Source: Methylomonas subterranea
GTDB taxonomy: Bacteria; Pseudomonadota; Gammaproteobacteria; Methylococcales; Methylomonadaceae
Reading direction: 5' to 3'
NCBI RefSeq assembly: GCF_024505185.1
Contig: NZ_JANIBJ010000030.1
Span: forward strand, 1-56,414
DNA: 56,414 nucleotides
Each line of letters begins with the position of its first letter. Within the stretch, counting starts at the first letter, position 1. The notes below the pieces were generated by a model. It did not search any database. It was not told the origin of the DNA and worked only from the letters and a program-made list of their open reading frames with translations. Below are positions 24,347-33,784 of the stretch, one piece after another. A program made the translations under genes and the position numbers.

Positions 24347-24820
24347 TTATTTTTCAATGACGGTGTAATTCCAGACCGATCCGTGAGGGGGAAGGTTGCA
24401 GAAAATGACATAGGTTCCAAAGACTCCACCTTTGTCCAGCGTCAAATTGAGCGAGGTAACAGAACTGCTGGTAGTTGACGCCGTTTTGGAGGCCACCAAA
24501 TTGGAATTGGCATCCAGGGCTTGACTGGTACAGGTCAGTGCGTCGCCTCCCGATGATCGAACTTTTATCGCCACGCTTTGAGTGCCGTTGTTATTCAATG
24601 GATTCTGGCGTGTTATCGGACAAAGCACGGATTTATTGCCGGATGTATTACTCGTGTACCAAATGCCCACGGTATCGGTTCGAAAGGATGAGGTATCGGC
24701 ACCGTTGACGGCCTTGCAGTTGCTACCCGAATAGAATCCGAATTCGCCGGCGGCCCGAGCGGATTGCAGGCCTATCAATATGAATAGGACTAGGATTGAG
24801 TAAGCGGTACGTGTGTTCAT
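24347..24820 (-). CDS. Secreted hypothetical protein
   Basis: A 157-residue protein with a clear signal peptide (MNTRTAYSILVLFILIGLQS then ARA-AGEF). The mature part is rich in Ser, Thr, Asn and Gly and has four cysteines (NCKA, LCPI, LTCTS, FCNLPP), consistent with a small disulfide-stabilised beta-sandwich. The end (WNYTVIEK) resembles other uncharacterised periplasmic proteins. No function can be assigned. Confidence 0.75.
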   Translation of the reverse strand: MNTRTAYSILVLFILIGLQSARAAGEFGFYSGSNCKAVNGADTSSFRTDTVGIWYTSNTSGNKSVLCPITRQNPLNNNGTQSVAIKVRSSGGDALTCTSQALDANSNLVASKTASTTSSSVTSLNLTLDKGGVFGTYVIFCNLPPHGSVWNYTVIEK

Positions 24821-25156
24821 GTTATGTTCTCAGTTGAGGTTCATCGGTGACGGCAATGTTTCCGGGGCAAGCCGGACCCAACCGTCTGCATGGGCAATGT
24901 CAGCTATTTCCGCGTGGCTTGGTGTATTGCCTGGGGAACAGTTTGCTTACTGCATGTTTCCGGTTTATTTCCCGTTTGGCGGTTTTTGTTTCAATTGTTT
25001 CGAACCAAAACGGTGAGATTTCCTTTCCGCCAGCCGCTTCCTCAACCAAAAGTCGCCCTAATGATTCATTCCTGGTGACGGACGAATAATGTTTGCTGAA
25101 CCACCGTAGATATCTTTATCATGAACCCTATGGAAACACTTTCTCGGGAGACCGCC
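24821..25156. other. Divergent intergenic region
   Basis: This 336-base stretch separates divergent genes. No convincing open frame, tRNA or repeat is seen. A weak resemblance to a c-di-GMP-I riboswitch on the minus strand is discussed under rejected items. Confidence 0.4.
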
Positions 25157-25603
25157 ATGTCCGGTTTTAAAACTTTTTTACAATCTATCGCCTTGCCATG
25201 CTTGCTGTTGGCCTTGAATGCCTGCTCTTTTTCGCATAGTTCGGAATCCAGTTCCGACAGCCTGGGCAGCGTCTCCGATCTGGCCTCATCGCCGTCTTCC
25301 ATATCTTCTTCCAAAAACAGCAAAAAATATCAGGCGGACGTGCTGGATTACACTTATGCCTATGTCAAATCCTCGTCCGACGCAAGCGACTATAACGACT
25401 TCCAAAAAGGCTTGGCGGAGATCGCCGAACGGCACGGCATCAGCGATTGGGAAGACGATCCCCTGACTTACAGGGCCATGGGCAAGGCTTTGAAAAAAGC
25501 CCGTATCGACGGCGTGGGCTATGAAACCTTCAAGAAAAATTTCGCCGACGGCGACAGCGAAAAAATGCGGCTGATTCAGGAAGGCTACGACAATCAGAAA
25601 TAG
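25157..25603 (+). CDS. Putative lipoprotein
   Basis: From ATG 25157 (preceded by CGGGAG) the 148-residue protein has a lipoprotein signal (CLLLALNAC, cysteine near residue 22). A Ser-rich linker follows, then a helical domain (KYQADVLDYTYAYVKSSSDA...FQKGLAEIAERHGISDWEDD...GYETFKKNFADGD) known from uncharacterised proteobacterial lipoproteins. An upstream in-frame ATG at 25121 is possible but has no good ribosome site. Its stop lies two bases before the TTG start of the Lnb-like gene, so both are probably one transcription unit. Confidence 0.85.
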   Translation: MSGFKTFLQSIALPCLLLALNACSFSHSSESSSDSLGSVSDLASSPSSISSSKNSKKYQADVLDYTYAYVKSSSDASDYNDFQKGLAEIAERHGISDWEDDPLTYRAMGKALKKARIDGVGYETFKKNFADGDSEKMRLIQEGYDNQK

Positions 25604-25605
25604 CC

Positions 25606-27453
25606 TTGAAACGTCTGGCTGGGCTGTTGGCGTTGCTGTGGTTTAGCAGCGCCGACGCCAAAACCCTGCGCTATCTGTATATCGAAGCCAACGAAGGCAG
25701 CGCCAGCGGCGGCCACGTCGCACTGCAACTGGATGACACGGTTTTCCATTACCAATACAGCGACGGTCTGATACGCCTGACCCGCGACGAGGCCTCGGAC
25801 TTCGATTTCGACTATCGTTACCGGCAAAACCGTAATCTGCATGTAGCCGACATCGAAGTTTCCGATGACACCCATGCCAAGTTACTGGATCACTTCCAGC
25901 GCCGCTTTTGGGAACAGGACAGGCAATTCAGGCATCTCCGGGCCTTGGAAAACGACGGCCACCTGCTGAGATGGTTGCTGAGCCTGAAAACGGCCGCCCC
26001 GGCTCTTCCCCACCCGGCCTTGCAATTGCCCGGCGCCGGATTGTTTTATGCTGCCGGCGATTTCGACAAAACACCCGTCACCGGCCCCTGTCAAACGCGG
26101 GAGGCGGCCGCCAGCGTGCTGGGACAGTTGCGCAACCAGCTGCGGCAACAGCATGGCGAGGCCTTTTTGGCCGGGCGTGCGCGGGCGCTGGCTACATCGA
26201 TTCGGCGCTTGTCCCCCGAGGAGTCATCCGTTCAGTCCTCAAGTTATACCTTCTCGCAGCGTTACCTGGATTTGTTGAACGGCGCCTTGGCTCTACGGGT
26301 TTTGCAATCCGCAAAGCCATTGGCCGCAAACGCCTGCCATAGCCTGGATAGTGCCGACGGAGATATGGACGACGCCCAACGGCAAAGTTTGCGCTTGTAC
26401 CGGCGGCGATTGCTGCGTAGCGCCGGCATGCTGCTGAGCTCAAAACGGCCGGATTGGGGACAGGCGCTTTTGATAGCCATGGCCCGCTTGGTGGCGGCGG
26501 AGCAAAGCTTGCTTAACCAACGCTGGGTTTTTCTGGATGACTTCGATCCGGCGACAAGCGTAATTTCGCTCTCGGACTACGCCAATCAATCCGACGCCAT
26601 GCGGCAACAGCATCTGGCGGCGCAACAGCGCTGGCGCCGGCTTTGGCGGGAGTTGAGCCCCAAACAAGCCCTGGACGATTTAAGCTACACCGATCTGGAA
26701 ATCGCCGCCAACCGCTACCACGCATGGCAAAGCAGCCGGACCTCGCAAACCCTGCGCTATATCGGTCAGCTGCATTTGCCGCTAAGACCCTTGCCGTTGC
26801 CGGCATGGCTGGTGCCGGATTTATCCGTGCCGCGGTTGCAGCAGGCTTTGCTGGTCCGGCAGGGCCGGTTGTCGGAATTGGCCGAAGCGCTGGAGCGGCA
26901 GTACGCCTATCGGCTGTTATCCCGCAATTGCGTCACCGAACTGTTTCGCGGCATTCAGCAAGCCATGGGCGCGGAAGCCGAGACAAGCCTGGGCGGCGTT
27001 ATCGACCCGGACCTGAATCCGATACCGTTCCGCGCCTTCGCCAGCGTGCAACAGCACTACCCGGTCAGCCGGACCCGCATACTGCCATCTTATCGCCGGC
27101 AACAATTGGCAAAACGCCATGCCGAGGAATTTGCCCCCTGGGTGTTCGCGCGGGAATCTAACGTGTTGACCGCCGAGCTGTACCGCTACAATCCAGACGA
27201 TGCGGCGTTTCTGTTTTTTACCGACGACAGCCTGTTGCCGCGGCCGCTATTCGGCGCCTTCAATTTGCTGACCGGCTTGGGCCAAGGCTTATGGGGCCTG
27301 TTACAAAGCCCGTTCGACGAAGGATCCGCCTTGCGGGACGGCGGGCGCGGCATCTTGATGAGCCTGCCGGAGCTGGTATTTGTGAATATACGCAAGGGCA
27401 GCTACAAATTCGTCTTACCGGCGGAATCGCCGCCGCTTTCATCGCTGCCCTGA
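25606..27453 (+). CDS. DUF4105 / Lnb N-terminal domain periplasmic protein
   Basis: A 615-residue exported protein with signal peptide MKRLAGLLALLWFSSADA. The N-terminal part has GSASGGHVALQLDDTVFHYQ, with a His near residue 37 in a context typical of Lnb/DUF4105 proteins; the second part has LSRNCVTELFRGIQ, with Cys near 443. This His/Cys arrangement recalls papain-like acyl-transfer enzymes, and Lnb from Gram-positive bacteria makes lyso-lipoproteins. The substrate here is unknown, but the lipoprotein gene immediately upstream is suggestive. TTG is chosen as start because it begins right after the preceding stop and gives a good signal peptide. Confidence 0.8.
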   Translation: MKRLAGLLALLWFSSADAKTLRYLYIEANEGSASGGHVALQLDDTVFHYQYSDGLIRLTRDEASDFDFDYRYRQNRNLHVADIEVSDDTHAKLLDHFQRRFWEQDRQFRHLRALENDGHLLRWLLSLKTAAPALPHPALQLPGAGLFYAAGDFDKTPVTGPCQTREAAASVLGQLRNQLRQQHGEAFLAGRARALATSIRRLSPEESSVQSSSYTFSQRYLDLLNGALALRVLQSAKPLAANACHSLDSADGDMDDAQRQSLRLYRRRLLRSAGMLLSSKRPDWGQALLIAMARLVAAEQSLLNQRWVFLDDFDPATSVISLSDYANQSDAMRQQHLAAQQRWRRLWRELSPKQALDDLSYTDLEIAANRYHAWQSSRTSQTLRYIGQLHLPLRPLPLPAWLVPDLSVPRLQQALLVRQGRLSELAEALERQYAYRLLSRNCVTELFRGIQQAMGAEAETSLGGVIDPDLNPIPFRAFASVQQHYPVSRTRILPSYRRQQLAKRHAEEFAPWVFARESNVLTAELYRYNPDDAAFLFFTDDSLLPRPLFGAFNLLTGLGQGLWGLLQSPFDEGSALRDGGRGILMSLPELVFVNIRKGSYKFVLPAESPPLSSLP

Positions 27454-27470
27454 CCCGGCGGTTTGGCCCA

Positions 27471-28250
27471 TTGACCTTATTCAAAACCATCCGTGTCCTG
27501 ATTCTGCTATTGCTGTTTCTCGGACTGGCGTTTTACGCCCAACAACAAAAACTCAAATCCCGCAACTGGACGGAACCCTTGCGGTTGGTGATTTACCCCA
27601 TCAATGCCGAACCCGGCAATCCGACCGTCGACGACTATATCCGCGAGCTGGACGACGGCGTATTCGCCCCGCTAGACCGCTTCTTCGCCGACCAAAGCCG
27701 CGACTACGATTTGATCGTCGAACAGCCAACCGTCACCACGCTGGGGCCGGTCGTAAGCGTACAACCGCCACCGGCGCCGTTACCGGACGCCGGTTATGCG
27801 GCGATAATCTGGTGGGGTATTCAATTTCGATATTGGGTGTACAGGAACACCCCGGATGCGGACTCCAACATTCGCCGGGTAAGGGTATTCGTGCAATATC
27901 ATGCGGCCGGCAAGGACAAACGCTTACAGCATTCCTTGGGCTTGGACAAGGGGCTGGTAGCGTTGGTACAGGCCTTTGCGGCCATCGATCATGATCAGCG
28001 GAACAATGTCGTCATCGCTCACGAAGTGCTGCATACCGTCGGCGCCACCGACAAATACGCGGCGGACAACAGCGCGCTATTTCCGCTAGGTTATGCCGAT
28101 CCCGACCGGTCCCCGCTCTACCCGCAACAGCGGGCGGAAATCATGGCGGGCCGGATTCCGCTGTCGGAAACCCGCATGCGCATGCCGGAAAGTCTGGCCG
28201 AATGCATGCTGGGAGACGCCACCGCGCGGGAAATCAACTGGCTGCGCTAA
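27471..28250 (+). CDS. Membrane-anchored HExxH metalloprotease-like protein
   Basis: From TTG 27471 the 259-residue protein has an N-terminal membrane helix (VLILLLLFLGLAFYAQQ) and a periplasmic domain with VVIAHEVLHTVGATDKY (HEVLH at about 184-188), a zinc-metalloprotease signature with GATDKY downstream as a possible third ligand region. A longer frame starts inside the preceding gene but the hydrophobic start is more natural. It lies 17 bases after the Lnb-like gene, so lipoprotein, Lnb-like and protease genes form one cassette. Confidence 0.75.
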   Translation: MTLFKTIRVLILLLLFLGLAFYAQQQKLKSRNWTEPLRLVIYPINAEPGNPTVDDYIRELDDGVFAPLDRFFADQSRDYDLIVEQPTVTTLGPVVSVQPPPAPLPDAGYAAIIWWGIQFRYWVYRNTPDADSNIRRVRVFVQYHAAGKDKRLQHSLGLDKGLVALVQAFAAIDHDQRNNVVIAHEVLHTVGATDKYAADNSALFPLGYADPDRSPLYPQQRAEIMAGRIPLSETRMRMPESLAECMLGDATAREINWLR

Positions 28251-28267
28251 GCAGGCGGGCCCGGACC

Positions 28268-28600
28268 TCAAGCCGAGAAGGAGGAACCGCAGCCGCAGGT
28301 GGTGGTGGCGTTGGGGTTGCGGATCACGAACTGGGCACCGCTGAGATCTTCCTTGTAATCGATCTCGGCGCCATTCAGGTATTGAATGCTCATGGAATCG
28401 ATCAAAACGGTCACGCCGCCGTTTTGGATTTGGGTGTCATCGTCGTTGACCTCCTCATCGAAGGTAAAGCCGTATTGGAACCCGGAGCAACCGCCGCCGG
28501 TGATGTACACCCGCAATTTGAGGTTGTCGTTACCCTCTTCCTGAATCAAACCCGCAACCTTGCTTGCGGCACTGTCGGTAAATACAATGGGATCGGCCAT
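28268..28600 (-). CDS. erpA: Iron-sulfur cluster insertion protein ErpA
   Basis: ErpA is an A-type carrier that delivers Fe-S clusters to target proteins such as isoprenoid-synthesis enzymes. The 110-residue protein has the family's three cysteines: [11 protein letters not shown] and [12 protein letters not shown] (C-x-C at the end). Length and the start [15 protein letters not shown] agree with E. coli ErpA (114). It is monocistronic. A CCCCGGCAAAT repeat follows upstream of the next gene. Confidence 0.95.
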   Translation of the reverse strand: MADPIVFTDSAASKVAGLIQEEGNDNLKLRVYITGGGCSGFQYGFTFDEEVNDDDTQIQNGGVTVLIDSMSIQYLNGAEIDYKEDLSGAQFVIRNPNATTTCGCGSSFSA

Positions 28601-28682
28601 AAAACTCTCTCTAAGTAACTGATAAAAAAATAATTATGCTTTTACCTAGTATTTTAATCAAGAATTAAGCGCTTGGCTATGC

Positions 28683-28755
28683 CTAACGATCATGCGGACC
28701 TGGCACCGCCCCGGCAAATCAAAGGCAGTCGCTCCCGCCATGCCTTTCAGATTAG
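28683..28755. repeat. Copy of the CTTTCAGA/CCCCGGCAAAT repeat
   Basis: GCACCGCCCCGGCAAAT followed by GCCTTTCAGATTAGG resembles the elements at 10982-11142 and 56298-56406. It lies between erpA and the GGDEF-EAL gene. Confidence 0.65.
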
Positions 28756-28778
28756 GCCGAACGCATCCCGCCGGCCCG

Positions 28779-31400
28779 TTAAGACTCCGCCAGATAAAGC
28801 CGAGTGAATTCGGCGGCGGGCACCGGTTTTCCGAAAAAATACCCCTGTCCGGAGCGGCATCCTTCCGCCATTAAAAAATCCCGCTGTTGGGAATTTTCTA
28901 TGCCCTCCGCCACCGTTTCCAGCTGCAAACTGCTGGCCATGGCGATCACCGCCCGGGCAATGGCATTGCTGTTGGGATCGTTCGGAATATCCCGCACAAA
29001 GGACTGGTCTATTTTCAAACGCTGAATGGGCAAGCGCTTTAAATATTTCAGGCTGGAATAGCTGGTACCGAAGTCGTCTATGGCCAGTTCCACTCCCATT
29101 TGCCGCAGGGCATCCAGCATCACAAGAGACTGTTCCGCCTCGATAATGAAGCTCTCGGTGACTTCCAGCTCCAGAAAACCGGCCTCCAGCCCGGTTTCGC
29201 ACAAAATTCGCCCCACCGATTCGGCGAAATTACCGCGCTGAATTTGCAGGGCGGACACGTTGACCGACACTCGGTCCAGTTTCAGCCCACCGCTCAGCCA
29301 CTGCTTGATTTGCCGGCAGGTGTTTCGGACCACCCATTCGCCCAATTTGACGATCTGACCGGATTCCTCGGCCAGGGCAATGAATTGCGCCGGCGAGACG
29401 AGGCCCAGCTCGGGATGCAGCCAACGGGCCAAGGCTTCCGCGCCTATCAGTTCGCCGGTCGCCATATCGAATTGCGGCTGAAAATGTACGCTCAACTCGC
29501 CGCGCTCCTCCGCATTGCGCAAGGCGCTTTCCAGCATCAGATTTTCGTAGACCGTGCGGCTCAAACCGGCGCTATAAAACTGGCAGTTATTCCGGCCCTG
29601 GTTTTTGGCGTGATACATGGCGGTATCGGCATGCTTGAACAAGTCCTCGATACTGGAAGCGTCTTCCGGGTACATGGCTATGCCTATGCTGGGCGTAACG
29701 ATGAACTCCCGCCCGTCCGCCACGATGGCGCGACTCAACAACTCGGACAATTTACCGGCCACGGCATGAGCCAGTTCCGGCCCGGCCAGCTCGCCGAGTA
29801 TCACCACGAATTCATCCCCGCCCAGCCGGGAAACGGTATCGGTTTCGCGCACGGCCAAAGCCAGCCGCTTCGCCACCTCCTTCAGCAGCTGGTCGCCCAC
29901 GGAATGCCCGAAACTGTCGTTAATGTTTTTAAAGCGGTCCAGGTCGATAAACAGCACCGCCATTTTATGTTGCTGCTGTTCGGCCCACCGCATAGCCAAC
30001 GACACCCGCTCTTCCAGCAGAATCCGGTTGGCCAGGCCGGTCAACGGGTCGTGATGGGCCAAATGGGACAGCCGCTCTTCAATCTTCTTGATGCCGGTAA
30101 TATCGGTCATGATGGCGACATAGCTGCTGATAGCGCCGCTGCCGTCCCTGACCACATTGATATTTTCCAGCATCGGAATCACTTCGCCGGACTTGTGCCG
30201 GTTCCAGATTTCGCCTCGCCATTGGCCCGTCTGCAGCAGGGACCGCCATAATTCGCTGAAAAATCGCCCGTCATGCAATCCGGATTTCCATTTGGATGGT
30301 CGCTGACCGATCAATTCGGCCTGACTGTACCCCGTCATGGCGCATAAGGCCTTGTTGACCGCCACGATACGGTTATCGGTATCGGTGATGACGATACCCT
30401 CGGAAGTATTTTCGAATACCGTGTGGGTTTGCGACAGCTTTTGTTCGAAATGCTTGCGCAGGGTGATGTCGCGCACAATCAGGGTATAAAGTTGCCGCTT
30501 GGCCATCGGCAGGCAGGCTATCGATAACTCCACCGGAAAAGCTGAATTATCGGCGTAATAAGCCAAAATCTCGGTGGCCCCGATTACCCCGCCTTTTTGC
30601 ACCCGCTTAAGCAGCCGGTCGAAGGCTTGATCCCCGTCGGCGTGCTCGCCGCCGGCAAACAGGAATTGCGCGGGCCGGCCCAACACGGTGTCGGCCGCAT
30701 AACCGAACATCTCCCGCGCGGTGCGGTTAAAGCTTTCGATCAGGCCATGCTCGTTCAGGATAATGATGCCGTCTCCGGCATTGTCCAGTATTAGGCGGTT
30801 TTGCTGTTCGCTGGCCCGCAGCGCCGCTAGGGTGGCTTCCTTCTGTTGGCCCAGGCGCTTGCGTTCCAATTCCATGCCGATGCGCTGACCGATAATGCGC
30901 AACAGTTCCAGATCTTGTTCGGTGAAATCGCGCGGCTTGTCATCCAAAAGACAGGTCACCGCCACCACGTTGCCCGCGTTATCCAGGGCCGGAAAACCGC
31001 AATAGGAATAAGCGTTATGCTGCCGCAAAAAAGCGGCCCGTGGAAATTGCGCCGCCACATTCTGGATCACTCGAATATCCTTGGCGGCTTCGACGGTAGC
31101 GCAAGGGGTGACGGCCAACTGACACGAACCGGCGTTGGTGAAAATATCTCCTTGCACATAGACGCTCAAGAACTGCAATTGGTCGCCTTGAATCTCGGAC
31201 AGACAGACCACCTTGACAGCCAGCAGCTCGCCTATCATGCGGGCGGCATAGGCAAAAACCTCCATCGGGTCGCCCGACATCAGCAAGCTTAACTCATACA
31301 GGCGCTTGAGTCGGTCGATTTGCCGCGCGGAGGCGTCCGCATCGTCATCGGCCCGACTGAAATCGAAATTTTTCACTTTTGCGCTACCCATTCCGGCCAT
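28779..31400 (-). CDS. GAF-PAS-PAS-GGDEF-EAL cyclic-di-GMP regulator
   Basis: An 873-residue signalling protein. A GAF domain (about 47-178; MIGELLAVKVVCLSEI...FTEQDLELLRIIGQRIG) is followed by two PAS domains (about 193-313 and 324-437), a GGDEF domain with intact SRLGGDEFVVIL (527-531) and an allosteric I-site RETD five residues before it, and an EAL domain with intact EALARW (655-657) and IDDFGTSYSSLKYLKRLP. Both catalytic motifs are intact, so it could make and degrade c-di-GMP; many such proteins are mainly phosphodiesterases. No membrane helix is seen, so it should be cytoplasmic. ATG 31400 or 31391 (MGSAKV) may be the start. Confidence 0.95.
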   Translation of the reverse strand: MAGMGSAKVKNFDFSRADDDADASARQIDRLKRLYELSLLMSGDPMEVFAYAARMIGELLAVKVVCLSEIQGDQLQFLSVYVQGDIFTNAGSCQLAVTPCATVEAAKDIRVIQNVAAQFPRAAFLRQHNAYSYCGFPALDNAGNVVAVTCLLDDKPRDFTEQDLELLRIIGQRIGMELERKRLGQQKEATLAALRASEQQNRLILDNAGDGIIILNEHGLIESFNRTAREMFGYAADTVLGRPAQFLFAGGEHADGDQAFDRLLKRVQKGGVIGATEILAYYADNSAFPVELSIACLPMAKRQLYTLIVRDITLRKHFEQKLSQTHTVFENTSEGIVITDTDNRIVAVNKALCAMTGYSQAELIGQRPSKWKSGLHDGRFFSELWRSLLQTGQWRGEIWNRHKSGEVIPMLENINVVRDGSGAISSYVAIMTDITGIKKIEERLSHLAHHDPLTGLANRILLEERVSLAMRWAEQQQHKMAVLFIDLDRFKNINDSFGHSVGDQLLKEVAKRLALAVRETDTVSRLGGDEFVVILGELAGPELAHAVAGKLSELLSRAIVADGREFIVTPSIGIAMYPEDASSIEDLFKHADTAMYHAKNQGRNNCQFYSAGLSRTVYENLMLESALRNAEERGELSVHFQPQFDMATGELIGAEALARWLHPELGLVSPAQFIALAEESGQIVKLGEWVVRNTCRQIKQWLSGGLKLDRVSVNVSALQIQRGNFAESVGRILCETGLEAGFLELEVTESFIIEAEQSLVMLDALRQMGVELAIDDFGTSYSSLKYLKRLPIQRLKIDQSFVRDIPNDPNSNAIARAVIAMASSLQLETVAEGIENSQQRDFLMAEGCRSGQGYFFGKPVPAAEFTRLYLAES

Positions 31401-31554
31401 CCCCGCACTTTTTTACCCATGGAATTAGGGAAAGAAACACTTTCCAGCCTGCTTTCCGGTATAAAATACCACAATACTGCACAAACAAAATACACGACAA
31501 TTCAAGATGTTAGAACAATAATCTCCTTTTCGCCCTTAATTCTTGCAAGCCGAC

Positions 31555-32355
31555 ATGCGCATCATCTCCCTTAACCTGAACGGCATCCGCTCCGCGGCCA
31601 GTAAAGGCATGTACGAATGGCTGGACAAACAACGGGCTGATTTGATCTGTCTGCAGGAATTGAAAGCCCAACAGGCCGATCTTTCCGAGCAAATGCGACG
31701 CCCGAACGGCTATTACGGTTATTTTCATTACGCGGAAAAAAAAGGCTACAGCGGCGTGGGCATATACAGCAGACAGCCGGCCGATGAGTTCATAGAGGGC
31801 TTGGGACACACCGATATCGATGCGGAAGGCCGCTATCTGGAAGCTCGTTTCGGCAATTTATCGGTGGTCTCGTTGTATCTTCCCTCCGGTTCCAGCGGAG
31901 CGGAACGCCAAGCCGTCAAATTCAGCGTCATGGCGCGGTTTTACCCGCATCTGGCGGAATTGATGGCCAGCGGCCGCGATGTCGTGGTATGCGGCGATTG
32001 GAATATCGCCCACCAACAAGCCGATTTAAAGAACTGGCGCTGCAACCAAAAAAACTCCGGCTTTCTGCCGGAAGAAAGAGCCTGGTTCGGACAGGTTTTG
32101 CACCAGCAAGGCTGGGTGGATGTTTATAGAAAGCTGCATCCGGACGCCACCGACGCCTGCTACACCTGGTGGAGCAACCGTGGCCGGGCTTGGGACAAAA
32201 ACGTGGGATGGCGCATAGACTATCAGGTGGCAACCCCTCAACTGGCCGGCAGCGCGGTATCCTGCGACATTTATAAGGACCAACGCTTCAGCGACCATGC
32301 ACCGCTGACCATAGATTACGCATGGACCTTCGCGGACAGCCCGCCGAAAAAATGA
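31555..32355 (+). CDS. xthA: Exodeoxyribonuclease III
   Basis: Apurinic/apyrimidinic endonuclease and 3'-exonuclease of base-excision repair. From ATG 31555 (MRIISLNLNGIRSA; an in-frame ATG 12 bases upstream is possible) the 266-residue protein shows all EEP-family landmarks: LNLNGIR, CLQELKAQ (Mg-binding Glu), GYSGVGIY, VVVCGDWNIAH (Asp/Asn), WWSNRGRAWDKNVGWRIDY and SDHAPL (catalytic His). Length is normal. Confidence 0.95.
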   Translation: MRIISLNLNGIRSAASKGMYEWLDKQRADLICLQELKAQQADLSEQMRRPNGYYGYFHYAEKKGYSGVGIYSRQPADEFIEGLGHTDIDAEGRYLEARFGNLSVVSLYLPSGSSGAERQAVKFSVMARFYPHLAELMASGRDVVVCGDWNIAHQQADLKNWRCNQKNSGFLPEERAWFGQVLHQQGWVDVYRKLHPDATDACYTWWSNRGRAWDKNVGWRIDYQVATPQLAGSAVSCDIYKDQRFSDHAPLTIDYAWTFADSPPKK

Positions 32356-32398
32356 CCAGCCGTTTTAGCGCCTAATTTTTACATACCCCAAATTTGAG

Positions 32399-33304
32399 AT
32401 GTCGAAACACAGTATCGTGACTGTTTTGCTCGGAGGCCTGCTCGGCTTGGGCTTGTGCGCCAGCCCCGCGCCCGCCCTGGAAAATAACATGACGCTGGCG
32501 TATATAGGGACCGGCTTAAAAGAGCTAAACAACACCGACAAGCAGGTCGCCCTGCAAATACTGGCCAAGGAATTAACCAAAAATGTCGATACGGAATTAA
32601 GGGTTACACCGTTAAACAGCATGCGGGAACTGCTGGACTTGGCAAGCACGGGAAAACTCAATTACAGCCTGATCAACAGCTATTTTTATATCTCCCATAT
32701 CGAGCAACTGCGTCCCTTGATAACCGACGAAATATGGGCGGCCCAGCGCGGTCAGGAACTTGGTGAAGACTATGTGTTAATTGTCAACAACGACGTCGAT
32801 TATAAGGATATTCGCAGCCTGTCCGGCAAACGCCTGTCTACATTCACCGATGATTTACTGATGGGATTTTATTTGGAACAACTTATCAAACGGGAAGCCA
32901 ATACATCGCCCGAGCGTTTTTTTAAAGCTATCAAGGACACCAGAACTCTGTCTCAATCGGTCTTGGACGTCTATTTCAAAACCAGCGACGCCTGTCTGGT
33001 TCCCAGCCATATTGTCGACTTGGTCACCGAACTCAATCCGGCGGTAAAACAGGGCATTAAGATAGTTCATCACTCCGGCGCCGATTTCATCATGGCCTTG
33101 ATACTGGTATTCAAAAATAACCCGGATACGGAAGCAAATGCCATTCGCGGCAATTTGCAACAGCTCCCCAACAGTATTGCGGGCCAGCAGATTCTGGATC
33201 TGTTTCACATTAAAACCATCACCCGAATACAACCCGAGTCTCTCGACGGCATGTTAAGCCTTTATCAGCAGTACCGGGAAAATCAACACAAAAAAAACCG
33301 TTGA
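32399..33304 (+). CDS. Periplasmic phosphate/phosphonate-binding-like protein
   Basis: A 301-residue exported protein with a signal peptide (IVTVLLGGLLGLGLCASPAP-ALE). The mature sequence follows the PhnD-like binding protein fold: an N-terminal lobe (YIGTGLKELNN...MRELLDLASTGKLNYSLINS), a DIRSLSGKRLSTFTDD segment typical of these proteins, and SVLDVYFKTSDACLVPSHIV. No ABC transporter genes are adjacent, so it may be a sensor-type or orphan binding protein rather than part of a transporter. The ligand is unknown. Confidence 0.75.
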   Translation: MSKHSIVTVLLGGLLGLGLCASPAPALENNMTLAYIGTGLKELNNTDKQVALQILAKELTKNVDTELRVTPLNSMRELLDLASTGKLNYSLINSYFYISHIEQLRPLITDEIWAAQRGQELGEDYVLIVNNDVDYKDIRSLSGKRLSTFTDDLLMGFYLEQLIKREANTSPERFFKAIKDTRTLSQSVLDVYFKTSDACLVPSHIVDLVTELNPAVKQGIKIVHHSGADFIMALILVFKNNPDTEANAIRGNLQQLPNSIAGQQILDLFHIKTITRIQPESLDGMLSLYQQYRENQHKKNR

Positions 33305-33356
33305 TACTTGAGTTTGTCGTTGACTTTCAGGCGGATTCTAAAAATACAGGACAGTC

Positions 33357-33381
33357 CTGGCGGAACCTGATGCTCCGCCAG
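33357..33381. terminator. Inverted repeat between convergent genes
   Basis: CTGGCGGA / TCCGCCAG form a perfect 8-bp stem with a nine-base loop. It lies between the convergent ends of the binding-like protein and the next gene. On the minus strand a T-rich stretch follows about 12 bases later, so it probably terminates the minus-strand gene. Confidence 0.5.
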
Positions 33382-33394
33382 AAACAGTTTGGCC

Positions 33395-33784
33395 TTATTT
33401 TTTGTTAAAAAAATACAAATCGCCGAATTTACCTTTTAAAGTCATATTTTTGTCGTTTATTTCCACCAGGGAATACACGTCGAATTTATCGGGCCGGCCC
33501 AAAATGGCGATTTTTAATTTACCGTCTTCCACCTCGTAATTGACCGGCGGCTGGTCGTAAAAAGTCCCCTCCCGCGGAATATGTAAAATAGTGACTTTAC
33601 CGTCTTTAAAATTCCAAGTGTCTTCCCGCTTGATATTCTCCTCGCTGGCTGCATTTTTTTTGGTGTGGTCCAGTTTCCAGGAACCGTTCACTTCATCCTT
33701 GGATTGCAAGGGTGTGTCCGCAAATACCGCCGGAGCACCCAAGACCAAGCCCAACAACATCACCGCTGCATAATTCTTTTTCAT
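33395..33784 (-). CDS. Small periplasmic protein of unknown function
   Basis: From ATG 33784 the 129-residue protein has a signal peptide (MKKNYAAVMLLGLVLGAPA, cleaved after VFA). The mature part (KDEVNGSWKLDHTKKNAASE...TWNFKDGKVTILHI...LKGKFGDLYFFNKK) has the alternating pattern of a small lipocalin-like beta barrel. The longer frame upstream is not needed. No family assignment is possible. It is transcribed away from the Fur box 290 bases upstream; control by Fur is uncertain. Confidence 0.7.
   Translation of the reverse strand: MKKNYAAVMLLGLVLGAPAVFADTPLQSKDEVNGSWKLDHTKKNAASEENIKREDTWNFKDGKVTILHIPREGTFYDQPPVNYEVEDGKLKIAILGRPDKFDVYSLVEINDKNMTLKGKFGDLYFFNKK

Noticed and set aside
24821-25010. 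c-di-GMP-I riboswitch on the minus strand before the secreted protein gene
   Set aside because: GCAAACTG and ACACCAAGCCACGCGG vaguely resemble the core, but the conserved GACGCAAAGCC has two mismatches and the helices cannot be drawn convincingly.
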